NCBI RefSeq assembly: GCF_006974125.1
Contig: NZ_CP037858.1
Span: forward strand, 3,224,001-3,288,000
DNA length: 64,000 bases
Direction of reading: 5' to 3'
Source: Stenotrophomonas maltophilia
GTDB lineage: Bacteria > Pseudomonadota > Gammaproteobacteria > Xanthomonadales > Xanthomonadaceae
The translations under genes were made by a program, and so were the position numbers. Shown piece after piece: positions 27,626-36,599 of the stretch. Position 1 is the stretch's first letter; the number at the start of each line of letters is the position of its first letter. The notes beneath the pieces are model-generated. The model saw only the letters and a program-made list of their open reading frames with translations, was not told where the DNA came from and searched no databases.

Positions 27626-30382
27626 TCAGAACTTGTAGTTCACGCCCAGCATGTAGGTGCGGCCCCACTCGATGTACTCCAGCGGGCGGTCCTTGCTGCC
27701 GGCGTAGGTGCGGTACGGCTCGTTGGTCAGGTTGCTGCCCTGCAGCAGCAGGGTCAGGCCCCGCAGGGCGCTGCTGTCGCTGAAGGTGTAGCTGACCTGC
27801 GCATCGGTCACGTTTTCGCCGACGACGTAGCGCAGGCTGCGGTTGCCGTTGAAATTGCCGATCTCACCGATGAAGTCCGAACGCCGGCGCTGGCTCACGC
27901 GTGCTTCAAATCCGCTGCGCTCGTAATAGGTGGTGAAGTTGTACACGCGCTTGGACAGGCCCGGCAGGCTGATCGGGTCACTGCCCACGCTGGAGGCGCT
28001 CTCCGGATCCAGGATGGTGATGTCGCTCTTGTTGAAGGTCGCGCTGGCCTGCACGCCGAAGCCGCGCAGATTGTCGGTCAGCATGTCCAGCGGGAACGAC
28101 GCGGTCAGTTCCAGGCCCTTCAGCGTGCCGCCCTTGCCGTTCTGCGGAGCGGAGAAGGTGCCGGTGGTCAGCACCGGCGCCGTCATGCCCGGCGGCGGCA
28201 CGTAACTGCCCAGCAGCGCGGTGAAGTCGTAGTTGTCCACCGACTGGGTGTAGACGTAGCTCTTCAGGTCCTTGTAGAAGATCGCGGCGGCCACATAGGC
28301 CTTCTCGCCGAAGTACTTCTCATAGGAGAGGTCCAGCGCGGTGGCACGCCACGGGTCCAGCAGCGGATTACCGCCGCTGCCGCCAGGGCGGCCGGTGCCG
28401 GTGTCCACGCCGAACTCCAGGCCGGCGCGCATCTGGTCCACGCGCGGGCGTGCGACCTGCTTGGCGGCGGCGAAGCGCAACGTCTGCTGGTGCGGGAACA
28501 TGAAGGCCAGGTTCAAGCTCGGCAGCCAGTCGTTGTACGTGCGGCCAGCGGAGTAGGGCTGGATGTTGCTGCCGGCCGGCTGCGAGCTGTCCCAGTAGCG
28601 CGAATCCGAGCTCTGGTCGGTGTGCTGCATCTGCACGCCGATGTTGCCGCGCACGCCGACCACGCCGATGTCGGTGTTGATGTTCAGGCGCGCCCACGCG
28701 GTGGTGATCTTTTCCTGCACCGTCCACGACTTGGGAATCAGGTAGTCCAGGTTGTCGACCGGGTTGAAGGTCATGTAGCGCCCCACCGCGGCCGGCACGT
28801 TCCAGGCCGGGATGGTGCCGAGGCCGGCGAAGCTCAGGTCCACCGGGCGGTACTGCAGGTCCGAGGCGATGTTGGCATCGCCCTGGGCACCGAGCAGGAT
28901 GTTGCCTTCGGACTGCGTCTTCACTTTGCGGCGGTCGGCGTAGTTCACGCCGATGTCGATGTCCGGCGCCCACGAGGCGATGGCATCGGGCAGGGCGATG
29001 GTGGCGGCCAGCTTGCCACCCTTCAGGCGGTCTTCCACCTGCGGCACCTTGCCGTAGCCGGAACCGTAGATGGTGTTGGTCAGGAACAACGCGCCGGGGT
29101 TGGAATAGTCCAGGCCCGGGCTGATCTGCGAGAAACCGTTCTGGCGGATCGACACGCCGACCGTATCCAGCTGCGGCATCGGCGTCAGCTGCAGGTTGTT
29201 TTCCAGGTTCAGCTCATCGCGGGTGGCCTTGGAGTAGTTCAGGTCGGCGACCAGCTTGACGCCACTGAAGTTGAATTCGTTGTTCCAGCCGAACGCGTCG
29301 ATCTTGTCCTTGCGCTTGTTGTACATGCCGCGTACCAGCGGGTACACGCCGCTGGCGGTGCCGCCGGTGAATGATCCATTGGCGTTGATCTGCGGGTTGC
29401 TGACCAGCAGGCCGGGTGTGTAATTGCCGTTGTAGTTGCTCAGGTTGAGCTCGAACTGGTTGGCGGTGTCGATCTGCTCGGCTTCGGTGTGGAACGCATC
29501 GAAGGTGCTGGTCCAGCTGTTGTTCGGCCGGAACTGGATCGTGGCCATCACGCCGTCGCGCTTGTTGTTGCCGGTGCGGCGCAGCGCCTTGATGCCATCG
29601 GAGAAGTAGGTGCCGGCGGCAACGCCCGGGCGGTTGCCCTTGTCGGTGTGCTCGGTGGTCCACGGCTCATACAGGCCGACCTGGTTCTCCTGGATCGGCA
29701 TGTCGCTGTGCGCGTAGCCGATGGCGATGCCCAGGGTCTTGTCCAGGAACTGGTCGATATAGCTGGCGCTGAAGCGGTTGCCGTACGGATCGACGTTGGC
29801 GGCGCGACCGAGCGAGCTCTTCTGGTACCGGCCGCTGACCGCGATCACGCGTTCGCCGAAGCTGAGCGGGCGTGCCGTCTGCATGTCGATGGTGCCCGAC
29901 AGGCCCTGGCCGACCAGCGCCGCATCCGGGGTCTTGTACACGGTCACGCCGTTGACCAGCTCGGACGGATACTGGTCGAACTCGACGCCGCGGTTGTCAC
30001 CGGTGCTGACCACTTCGCGGCCATTGAGCAGGGTGGTGGCGAAGTCCGGCGACAGGCCGCGCACGCTGATCACCTGCGCACGGCCCGCCACGCGCTGCGC
30101 GGCCAGGCCGGGCAGGCGCGAGATCGACTCGGCGATGCTGACGTCGGGCAGCTTGCCGATGTCTTCGGCGGAGATCGCCTCGACCACCGAGGTGGCGTCC
30201 TGCTTGACCGCGATCGCGCTCTCGATGCCGCGGCGGATGCCGGTGACCTGCACCGTGTCCAGGTTGGTGGCGGCGGTGCCGGCCGGCGTGGTGGTGCTCT
30301 GCGTGGACTGTGCCGACGCCAGCGTCGGCGCCAGTACAACGGCCAGCGCGAGACTCAGCGCACTGCGCTTGTGGTTCAACAT
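27626..30382 (-). CDS. TonB-dependent receptor, probable maltodextrin transporter
   Basis: Outer-membrane active transporter of 918 residues starting at ATG 30382, with GGAGGGG 5 bp before it. It has a signal peptide (MLNHKRSALSLALAVVLAPTLASAQS), a TonB box-like DTVQVTGIRRGIESAI, a plug (SVVEAISAEDIGKLPDVSIAESISRLPGLAAQRV), a large barrel and a C-terminal aromatic strand ending YMLGVNYKF. The IRRGIESAI...EDIGKLPD plug is typical of the carbohydrate-type receptors abundant in Xanthomonadaceae and Caulobacter. Neighbouring maltodextrin enzymes and the shared operator indicate malto-oligosaccharide uptake; specificity is inferred, not read from the protein. Confidence 0.92.
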   Translation of the reverse strand: MLNHKRSALSLALAVVLAPTLASAQSTQSTTTPAGTAATNLDTVQVTGIRRGIESAIAVKQDATSVVEAISAEDIGKLPDVSIAESISRLPGLAAQRVAGRAQVISVRGLSPDFATTLLNGREVVSTGDNRGVEFDQYPSELVNGVTVYKTPDAALVGQGLSGTIDMQTARPLSFGERVIAVSGRYQKSSLGRAANVDPYGNRFSASYIDQFLDKTLGIAIGYAHSDMPIQENQVGLYEPWTTEHTDKGNRPGVAAGTYFSDGIKALRRTGNNKRDGVMATIQFRPNNSWTSTFDAFHTEAEQIDTANQFELNLSNYNGNYTPGLLVSNPQINANGSFTGGTASGVYPLVRGMYNKRKDKIDAFGWNNEFNFSGVKLVADLNYSKATRDELNLENNLQLTPMPQLDTVGVSIRQNGFSQISPGLDYSNPGALFLTNTIYGSGYGKVPQVEDRLKGGKLAATIALPDAIASWAPDIDIGVNYADRRKVKTQSEGNILLGAQGDANIASDLQYRPVDLSFAGLGTIPAWNVPAAVGRYMTFNPVDNLDYLIPKSWTVQEKITTAWARLNINTDIGVVGVRGNIGVQMQHTDQSSDSRYWDSSQPAGSNIQPYSAGRTYNDWLPSLNLAFMFPHQQTLRFAAAKQVARPRVDQMRAGLEFGVDTGTGRPGGSGGNPLLDPWRATALDLSYEKYFGEKAYVAAAIFYKDLKSYVYTQSVDNYDFTALLGSYVPPPGMTAPVLTTGTFSAPQNGKGGTLKGLELTASFPLDMLTDNLRGFGVQASATFNKSDITILDPESASSVGSDPISLPGLSKRVYNFTTYYERSGFEARVSQRRRSDFIGEIGNFNGNRSLRYVVGENVTDAQVSYTFSDSSALRGLTLLLQGSNLTNEPYRTYAGSKDRPLEYIEWGRTYMLGVNYKF

Positions 30383-30506
30383 TTTCCCCTCCCAGGCAAT
30401 GTTGCAGATCGATTCGTGAGCGTCCCGGCCGGGCCGAGGACGTGCGACGCGGTGGCCGCTGTCGTCGCCGCTATGGTAGGCAGCGCGTTCTTCGCGGGAA
30501 TCACCC

Positions 30507-30520
30507 TGCATACGTATTCA
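30507..30520 (-). promoter_or_regulatory. Maltodextrin-regulon operator, site 2
   Basis: TGCATACGTATTCA on the plus strand, the exact reverse complement of the sites at 25648 and 32759. It lies 125 bp upstream of the leftward TonB receptor start. Confidence 0.75.
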
Positions 30521-30563
30521 ATGGTGTTTGCAGGGATGTAATCGCTTTCAGATCCTGCTTGCG

Positions 30564-30625
30564 GTAGTGCCGGCCGCTGGCCGGCAATCGCGTTCACCGG
30601 GTTGCGGGCCAGCGGCTGGCACTAC
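30564..30625. repeat. Inverted pair of SMAG units, second one decayed
   Basis: A GTAGTGCCGGCCGCTGGCCG-type unit at 30564-30586 and an imperfect inverted copy at about 30604-30625 (GGGCCAGCGGCTGGCACTAC), between the TonB receptor promoter and the GH97 gene end. Confidence 0.82.
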
Positions 30626-30633
30626 CGGGGCAT

Positions 30634-32685
30634 TCACAGCGGCGTGAAGCGAATGGCCTGCCCACCGCCCGGTGCCAGCACCAGCGTCACTGCATCGGCA
30701 CTGGTCACCTCGCGGGTTTCGCGTGCGAACGCGAACGGGTTGCTGCGGAAATCAGCGCCTTCACCATCACGGTAGATCTCGGCGCGATAGCGCACGCCTG
30801 GCTCCAGGAAGCCCAGCGACACCGACAGCACGCGGCCGTGTTCATCCGTGATGCTGCCGAGGAACCAGTCGCGGCTGTTGCGGTCGCGGCGCACGATGGT
30901 CACGTAGTCGCCCACTTCGCCATCGAGCACGCGGCTCTGCTCCCAGTCCACCGCCACGTCTTCGATGAAGCGGAACGCCTCGCGATGCTGCAGGTAGTGC
31001 TCGGGCAGGTCGGCGGCCATCTGGATCGGGCTGTACAGCACCACGTACAGCGCCAGTTGGCGGGCCAACGTGCTGGGGATGGCCTGGCCGTGGCGGCCCT
31101 TCAGGCTGAGGATGCCGGGGGTGTAATCCATCGGCCCGGCCAGCATGCGGGTGAACACCAGGTTGACCTCATGTTCCGGCGGGTTCGGTGGCTGGCCCCA
31201 GGCGTTGTACTCCATGCCACGCGCACCTTCGCGCGAGATCCAGTTGGGATAGGTGCGGCGCAGGCCGGTGTCCTTGATCGGCTCATGCGGGTTCACCGAC
31301 AGGTGCCGGCGCGCGGCTTCCTGCACCACCTTCAGATGGTGGCGGGCCATGAACTGCCCGTCGTGCCACTCGCGCCACAGCGGGCCCCCCGTGGGATTGC
31401 GGCGGTCGACCTGGCCGTCGTCGCAGACATAGCCGGTCTTGAACTGGTCCACGCCCAGCCGTGCGTACAGGTCCAGCGCAGCGCCCAGCTGATCCTCGTA
31501 GTGTTCGATGGCGCAGCCGGTTTCATGGTGGCCGATCAGGTGAACACCCTTCTTCAGGCCATACGCCGACAGTGCTTCAATGTCGAAATCGGACGTGGCA
31601 CGGGTGAAATCGAAGTCGTAGCCATTGCCTACCCACATGCCGTCCCAGCCCGGATTCCAGCCTTCCACCAGCACACCACGGAAGCCGTGCGCGGCGGCGA
31701 AGTCGATCACCTTCTTCGTCCTGGCGGTGGTGGCCGCATGCTTCGGTCCGGTCGCCCAGCTCTCGTTGTCCAGGTGCATCGACCACCACACGCCCACGTA
31801 CTTGGCCGGTTTCACCCAGCTCACATCGCCCAGCGCATTGGGCTCGTTGAGGTTGAGGATCAGGTCCGATTCGACCAGGCCACCGGCACGGTCTGCGATC
31901 TGCAGCGTGCGCCAGGGCGTGGCGAAGGGCAGGGCACGGCGCACCTTCCAGCCTTCGGCCGAGGGTGACAGCTGCGCGCGCAGGCGTTGTCCCTCGGTTC
32001 GCCGCAGCCACATGCCGGCGTAGTCCACCAACGCGGCCTCGTGGATCGCCACGTGCAGGCCATCACGGCTGCGCAGGGTCATCGGCGTATGCACCAGCGG
32101 CACCTCGCGAAGCGGCGTGCGCTGGTACAGGTATTCGTAGTGGATCGGCTCACCGGCGGGAATCCACCAGGCGGTTGATTCGGGCGCGATGGCGAACTCG
32201 GTCAGTTCGTCATCGATGATGGCCTCGCGCAGGTTCGGCTGCTGAGGGAATACATAGCGGAAGCCCAGGCCATCGTCGTAGACGCGGAACACCACATCCA
32301 GCCGGCGCCTGCTGCCGGTGGTCCCGGCCAGCTGCACGGTCATCTCGTTGAAGTGGTTGCGGGTGAGCCGGCGCTCGCCCCAGGGCTGTTCCCAGGTGTC
32401 ATCGACGCTGCGCTGCTGGTGGCCGAGCAGGGCGAAATCGCGGTCCAGGCGGCCATCGCGCAGTTCGAAGCCCAGCTTCGAATCGGCCACCACGGGCTCG
32501 CCGAAACGCTCGACGCGGTAGCGGGCGGTGCCGCCGTCCAGCACCAGGCTGACCTTGAGCACCTTGCCGGGTGATTCGACGCTGACGACCTGTGGCGCGG
32601 CCTGTGCCAGCGTGGCCAATCCCAGCAGGGCCACGCCGAGCATGTGCGCGAACAGTGCGCGTACAACCGTGTGTGACATCGGCAT
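30634..32685 (-). CDS. GH97 alpha-glucosidase (SusB-like), periplasmic
   Basis: Glycoside hydrolase family 97 enzyme, 683 residues from ATG 32685, with a signal peptide (MPMSHTVVRALFAHMLGVALLGLATLAQA) directing it to the periplasm. The GH97 (beta/alpha)8 barrel shows YVGVWWSMHL, GVLVEGWNPGWDGMW, VHLIGHHETG, GVDQFKTGYV and HEVNLVFTRMLAGPMDYTPGI; the glutamates in the EGWNPG and HHETG regions are in the neighbourhood of the calcium and catalytic sites. SusB-type members release glucose from maltodextrins. A second ATG two codons later (32679) is better spaced from GGAGGGG and could be the true start. It is divergent from the six-hairpin glycosidase operon. Confidence 0.93.
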   Translation of the reverse strand: MPMSHTVVRALFAHMLGVALLGLATLAQAAPQVVSVESPGKVLKVSLVLDGGTARYRVERFGEPVVADSKLGFELRDGRLDRDFALLGHQQRSVDDTWEQPWGERRLTRNHFNEMTVQLAGTTGSRRRLDVVFRVYDDGLGFRYVFPQQPNLREAIIDDELTEFAIAPESTAWWIPAGEPIHYEYLYQRTPLREVPLVHTPMTLRSRDGLHVAIHEAALVDYAGMWLRRTEGQRLRAQLSPSAEGWKVRRALPFATPWRTLQIADRAGGLVESDLILNLNEPNALGDVSWVKPAKYVGVWWSMHLDNESWATGPKHAATTARTKKVIDFAAAHGFRGVLVEGWNPGWDGMWVGNGYDFDFTRATSDFDIEALSAYGLKKGVHLIGHHETGCAIEHYEDQLGAALDLYARLGVDQFKTGYVCDDGQVDRRNPTGGPLWREWHDGQFMARHHLKVVQEAARRHLSVNPHEPIKDTGLRRTYPNWISREGARGMEYNAWGQPPNPPEHEVNLVFTRMLAGPMDYTPGILSLKGRHGQAIPSTLARQLALYVVLYSPIQMAADLPEHYLQHREAFRFIEDVAVDWEQSRVLDGEVGDYVTIVRRDRNSRDWFLGSITDEHGRVLSVSLGFLEPGVRYRAEIYRDGEGADFRSNPFAFARETREVTSADAVTLVLAPGGGQAIRFTPL

Positions 32686-32758
32686 TTCCCCTCCCAAGGC
32701 GCCGTTGGCAGACCCGGACCATAAGCCAGCGCAGCAGGCGCGCTATCGCGTGGCGCCA

Positions 32759-32772
32759 TGAATACGTATGCA
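32759..32772. promoter_or_regulatory. Maltodextrin-regulon operator, site 3 (divergent promoter)
   Basis: TGAATACGTATGCA, identical to site 1, between the leftward GH97 gene (74 bp from its start) and the rightward glycosidase-MFS-amylase operon (151 bp from its start). One site could control both. Confidence 0.75.
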
Positions 32773-32922
32773 GCTGGACGCAGCCGACAGCCCCGCGTCT
32801 ACCATGGGGCCAAGGCACCTTGAGGGAGGGGCCGCGCCCGCCCGCCGGCAACGACGGTGCGGACCTACAACGCGTGCAGAGAGGGAGGGAGGCCGACGGG
32901 CGCAAGCCGGTCCGCCGCTTCG

Positions 32923-35115
32923 ATGCTGAAGATCATTTGCCTGACCGCTGCCCTGGGGGCAGCGCTGGGATCGACCGCGCAGGCGGCCGACCTGCAATTC
33001 GACGGCCGCCATGCGCGTGCCGAAGCCGCTGCCAACGGCAGCTACCTGCTGCATGCGCCGAAGGGTGAGGTGCGCATCGCGCCCATGCCGATGCGCAGCC
33101 AGACAGGTAGCGTGATGTTCGACGCGTTGTTCGCGCTGGCCCAGCAGGAAATGGACCAGGATCGCGTGGATGCGATCCGCGATCCTGCGTTCGACGAAGG
33201 CCGGCCGGTGCCATGCGAGTGCTTCCAGACAGGCGCGCGCTGGCCCTATGTGTGGACCCGCGATGTCAGCTTCGCCGCCGATCTGGCGCTGGCGCGGCTG
33301 GACCCGGAGCGCACCCGGCAGTCGCTGCAGTTCAAGCTGTCGGCGGCGCGCGATGGCCAAACGCGCGGCCTGTTCGTGGCGCAGGACACCGGTTCCGGTG
33401 GCAGCTGGCCGATCAGCAGCGATCGCGTGGTGTGGTTCCTGGCTGCACGTCATCTGCTGGAGGATCGCGCGTTTGCCGACCAGGTCTGGCAGGCGCTGCA
33501 GGGCACGCTGGCGCAGGACCGCGCGATGGTGTTCGACACGCAGATGGGCCTGTACCGGGGGGAAACCTCGTTCCTGGACTGGCGCGAGCAGACCTATCCT
33601 GACTGGACCCGCGAGGATGTGCGCTTCATCGGTGATTCCTATGCGCTGTCCACCAACGTGCTGCACTACCAGGCACTGCGCCTGGCCGAACGCCTGGCCG
33701 GCCAGCACGGCGATGCCCGCGCGGCCGAGTACAAGGCGTGGGCCGATGCGTTGGCGCAGCAGATTGATGCGCGCTTCTGGCGCGAGGACATCGGCCAGTA
33801 CATGAGCTACATCGGCGAAGCCGCGCACCCGGTGCCGTACACCAAGGTCGATCTGCTCGGGCTGTCACTGGGCATCCTGGCCGACGTGCTGCCGCCCGAG
33901 CGTGCGCGCCGTGCGCTGGCGGCGTACCCGATGGGGCCGGCTGGCAGCCCGGTGGTCTGGCCGCAGGAAGCGCAGCAGCCGATCTACCACAACCGCGCGA
34001 TCTGGCCGTTCGTCAGCGCCTACTCGCTGCGTGCAGCGCGGCAGCTGGATGATGCGCCGCGCATCGCGGCCGAGATCCGCTCGCTGATGCAGGGTGCCGC
34101 GCTGGCTGGCTCCAACATGGAGAACTACGAGCTGGTCAGCCAGGCGGTGCATGTCGAGGACGGTGCGCTGAGCGGCCCGGTGGTCAATTCCGAACGCCAG
34201 CTGTGGTCGGTGGCCGGCTATCTGTCGATGGTGGTCGAAGGTGTATTCGGCGTGCAGGACGATGGCCGCGTGCAGCCCAAGCTGCCGGCGGTGCTGGTGC
34301 CGGAGCTGTTCGGCACGCAGCGCAGCATCAGCCTGGAAGTCGCTGGCAAGCGCTACGTGCTGGAGCGCCCGCAGAACGTGGGCGACGGCCTGCTGCTGGC
34401 CGGCAGGACCACCACGCGCGGCACGACCACCACGGTGCAGCTGGTCGCTGCACCGGCAGCAACTGGTTTCACCGCCACGACGGCGGATGCCAACGCGCGT
34501 GCGCCGGCCACGCCGGTGGCGCCGCAGCCCCTGCGCAAGGGCGCGGGCTGGGACGTCCAGGTCGCCGCGCATCACGTGCTGTGGCAGGACGGCAAGACGG
34601 TCACCGCCAGCAACGGCGTGGCGCACATCAGCGACGATGGCCTGCAGCACTGCCTCAGCCTGACCCATCGCCAAGGCATGCTGGAATCACTGCACAGTCC
34701 GACGGTCTGTGTCGGACCGGAGCAGCTGCTGAAGGGGGAGCAGCACTGGCAGTTCACCTCGGCCAACGCCGGACACGTACGGCTGCGGTTGCAGTACGCC
34801 AACCCGAACGGCCCGATCAACACCGGCGTCACCGCTGCGGTGAAGCAGCTGGCGCTGCAGTGTCCCGGCCAGCCGCTGCAACGGCACACGGTTGCCTTGC
34901 CGCACAGCGTGGGCTTGCAGGAATCGACCTCCGCAACGTTCGCGGTGCCCAAGGGCCGCTGTACGGTCACGCTTGAAGAGGGCTTCAACATGAGCGCGCT
35001 TGAACACTTCGCGCACTACACCGGTGGCAAGGGCGGCCGTGAGGGCGTGCTCAACCAGGCGCAGGTGCAGGCGCTGAAGGTGGCACCGGTGGCGATGGAA
35101 GAGGGCGCACGATGA
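32923..35115 (+). CDS. Six-hairpin ((alpha/alpha)6) glycosidase, periplasmic
   Basis: Exported enzyme of 730 residues from ATG 32923, signal peptide MLKIICLTAALGAALGSTAQA. Residues about 90-480 look like an (alpha/alpha)6 toroid of the GH15/GH63/GH37 kind: GARWPYVWTRDVSFAADLALA carries the substrate-binding W-T-R-D, followed by GGSWPISSDRVVWF, NSERQLWSVAGYL and a repeated helical pattern. Residues about 520-730 form a separate beta-rich region of unknown function. Glucoamylase- or trehalase-like action on maltodextrin is inferred from the operon; the exact GH family needs a profile search. It overlaps the MFS gene by 4 bp. Confidence 0.82.
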   Translation: MLKIICLTAALGAALGSTAQAADLQFDGRHARAEAAANGSYLLHAPKGEVRIAPMPMRSQTGSVMFDALFALAQQEMDQDRVDAIRDPAFDEGRPVPCECFQTGARWPYVWTRDVSFAADLALARLDPERTRQSLQFKLSAARDGQTRGLFVAQDTGSGGSWPISSDRVVWFLAARHLLEDRAFADQVWQALQGTLAQDRAMVFDTQMGLYRGETSFLDWREQTYPDWTREDVRFIGDSYALSTNVLHYQALRLAERLAGQHGDARAAEYKAWADALAQQIDARFWREDIGQYMSYIGEAAHPVPYTKVDLLGLSLGILADVLPPERARRALAAYPMGPAGSPVVWPQEAQQPIYHNRAIWPFVSAYSLRAARQLDDAPRIAAEIRSLMQGAALAGSNMENYELVSQAVHVEDGALSGPVVNSERQLWSVAGYLSMVVEGVFGVQDDGRVQPKLPAVLVPELFGTQRSISLEVAGKRYVLERPQNVGDGLLLAGRTTTRGTTTTVQLVAAPAATGFTATTADANARAPATPVAPQPLRKGAGWDVQVAAHHVLWQDGKTVTASNGVAHISDDGLQHCLSLTHRQGMLESLHSPTVCVGPEQLLKGEQHWQFTSANAGHVRLRLQYANPNGPINTGVTAAVKQLALQCPGQPLQRHTVALPHSVGLQESTSATFAVPKGRCTVTLEEGFNMSALEHFAHYTGGKGGREGVLNQAQVQALKVAPVAMEEGAR

Positions 35116-36599
35116 ATCGTCCCGCCAAGCCACAACTGTCGTTCTGGCAGATCTGGAACATGTGTTTCGGCTTCCTTGGCATCCAGTTCGGTTTCGCGCT
35201 GCAGAACGCCAATGCCAGCCGCATCTTCGAGACGCTGGGCGCGGACATCGAGGCGGTGCCCGGGCTGTGGATCGCCGCACCGCTCACCGGCCTGCTGGTG
35301 CAGCCGGTGATCGGCTACCTGTCCGACCGCACCTGGACGCGCTGGGGCCGCCGCCGTCCGTTCTTCATGATCGGTGCCGTGCTGACCACGCTGGCGCTGC
35401 TGGTGATGCCGAACTCGCCGACGCTGTGGATCGCCGCCGGCACGCTGTGGGTGCTGGACGCTTCGATCAACGTATCGATGGAGCCGTTCCGTGCCTTCGT
35501 CGGTGACCAGCTGGCGCCACGCCAGCGTCCCACCGGCTATGCGATGCAGAGCTTCTTCATCGGCGTGGGCGCGATCGTTGCCAGCTTCCTGCCGTTCATC
35601 CTGGCCCACTTCGGCGTGGCCAATACGGCCGCCGCCGGTGAAGTGCCGGACACCGTGCGCTACGCGTTCTACTTCGGCGCGGTGGTGCTGCTGGCAGCGA
35701 TCAGCTGGACGGTGGTGAGCACCCGCGAGTACTCGCCGGCGCAGCTGGCCGCATTCGACGATGCCGAGCCACCGGCGCACCATGCCGCGCGTGTGATCAG
35801 CGGACCGGCACCGTGGACGCAGGTGGCGTTGTGGCTGGGACTGGGTGTGCTGCTGGCCCTGCTGATCGCCTGGCGCCAGGGTGACAGGATGCTGTACGTG
35901 CTGGCGGGGCTGTGTGCGGGCTACGGCCTGCTGCTGGCCGTGGCCCGCGCGCTGCCTGCCACCCATATGCTGGCCGCCATCGTCGGCGACCTGCGCGCGA
36001 TGCCGGTCACCATGCGCCGCCTGGCGTGGGTGCAGTTCTTCTCGTGGTTCGCGCTGTTCGCCATGTGGATCTACACCACCGCTGCGGTGGCCGGTACCCA
36101 CTTCGGTTCGACCGATCCACAGTCGGCCGCCTACAACGAAGGTGCCAACTGGGTGGGCGTGCTGTTTGGCGCCTACAACGGCTTCGCTGCGCTGGCGGCG
36201 GTGCTGATTCCGCCGATGGTGCGTGCGATCGGCCTGCGCTGGAGCCATCTGGTCAACCTGTGGCTGGGCGGCGCCGGCCTGGTCTCGCTGATGTTCATCC
36301 GCGACCCGCACTGGCTGCTGCTGTCGATGGTGGGTGTGGGCTTTGCCTGGGCCTCGATCCTGTCGCTGCCGTATGCACTGCTGTCCGACAGCGTGCCGGC
36401 GTCGAAGATGGGCGTGTACATGGGCATCTTCAATTTCTTCATCGTGATCCCGCAGCTGGTCGCGGCCAGTGCGCTCGGCTTTGCCTTGCGCGCCTGGCTG
36501 GGCGGTCAGCCGATGCATGTGCTGGTACTGGGCGGCTGCAGCCTGTTCATTGCCGGCCTGTGTGTGCTGCGGGTTCCGTCCCGACCGGAGGTGGTGTGA
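35112..36599 (+). CDS. MFS sugar transporter (SLC45/GPH-like), maltose type
   Basis: Inner-membrane symporter of 495 residues with about twelve helices. The motif DRTWTRWGRRRPFF after helix 2 and the N-terminal FWQIWNMCFGFLGIQFGFALQNANASRIF are characteristic of the glycoside-proton symporters related to SLC45 that import maltose or sucrose in Gram-negatives. ATGA overlap with the glycosidase gene and TGATG overlap with the GH13 gene show one operon. It probably carries maltose or maltodextrin from the periplasm to the cytoplasmic GH13_23 glucosidase. Confidence 0.9.
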   Translation: MNRPAKPQLSFWQIWNMCFGFLGIQFGFALQNANASRIFETLGADIEAVPGLWIAAPLTGLLVQPVIGYLSDRTWTRWGRRRPFFMIGAVLTTLALLVMPNSPTLWIAAGTLWVLDASINVSMEPFRAFVGDQLAPRQRPTGYAMQSFFIGVGAIVASFLPFILAHFGVANTAAAGEVPDTVRYAFYFGAVVLLAAISWTVVSTREYSPAQLAAFDDAEPPAHHAARVISGPAPWTQVALWLGLGVLLALLIAWRQGDRMLYVLAGLCAGYGLLLAVARALPATHMLAAIVGDLRAMPVTMRRLAWVQFFSWFALFAMWIYTTAAVAGTHFGSTDPQSAAYNEGANWVGVLFGAYNGFAALAAVLIPPMVRAIGLRWSHLVNLWLGGAGLVSLMFIRDPHWLLLSMVGVGFAWASILSLPYALLSDSVPASKMGVYMGIFNFFIVIPQLVAASALGFALRAWLGGQPMHVLVLGGCSLFIAGLCVLRVPSRPEVV

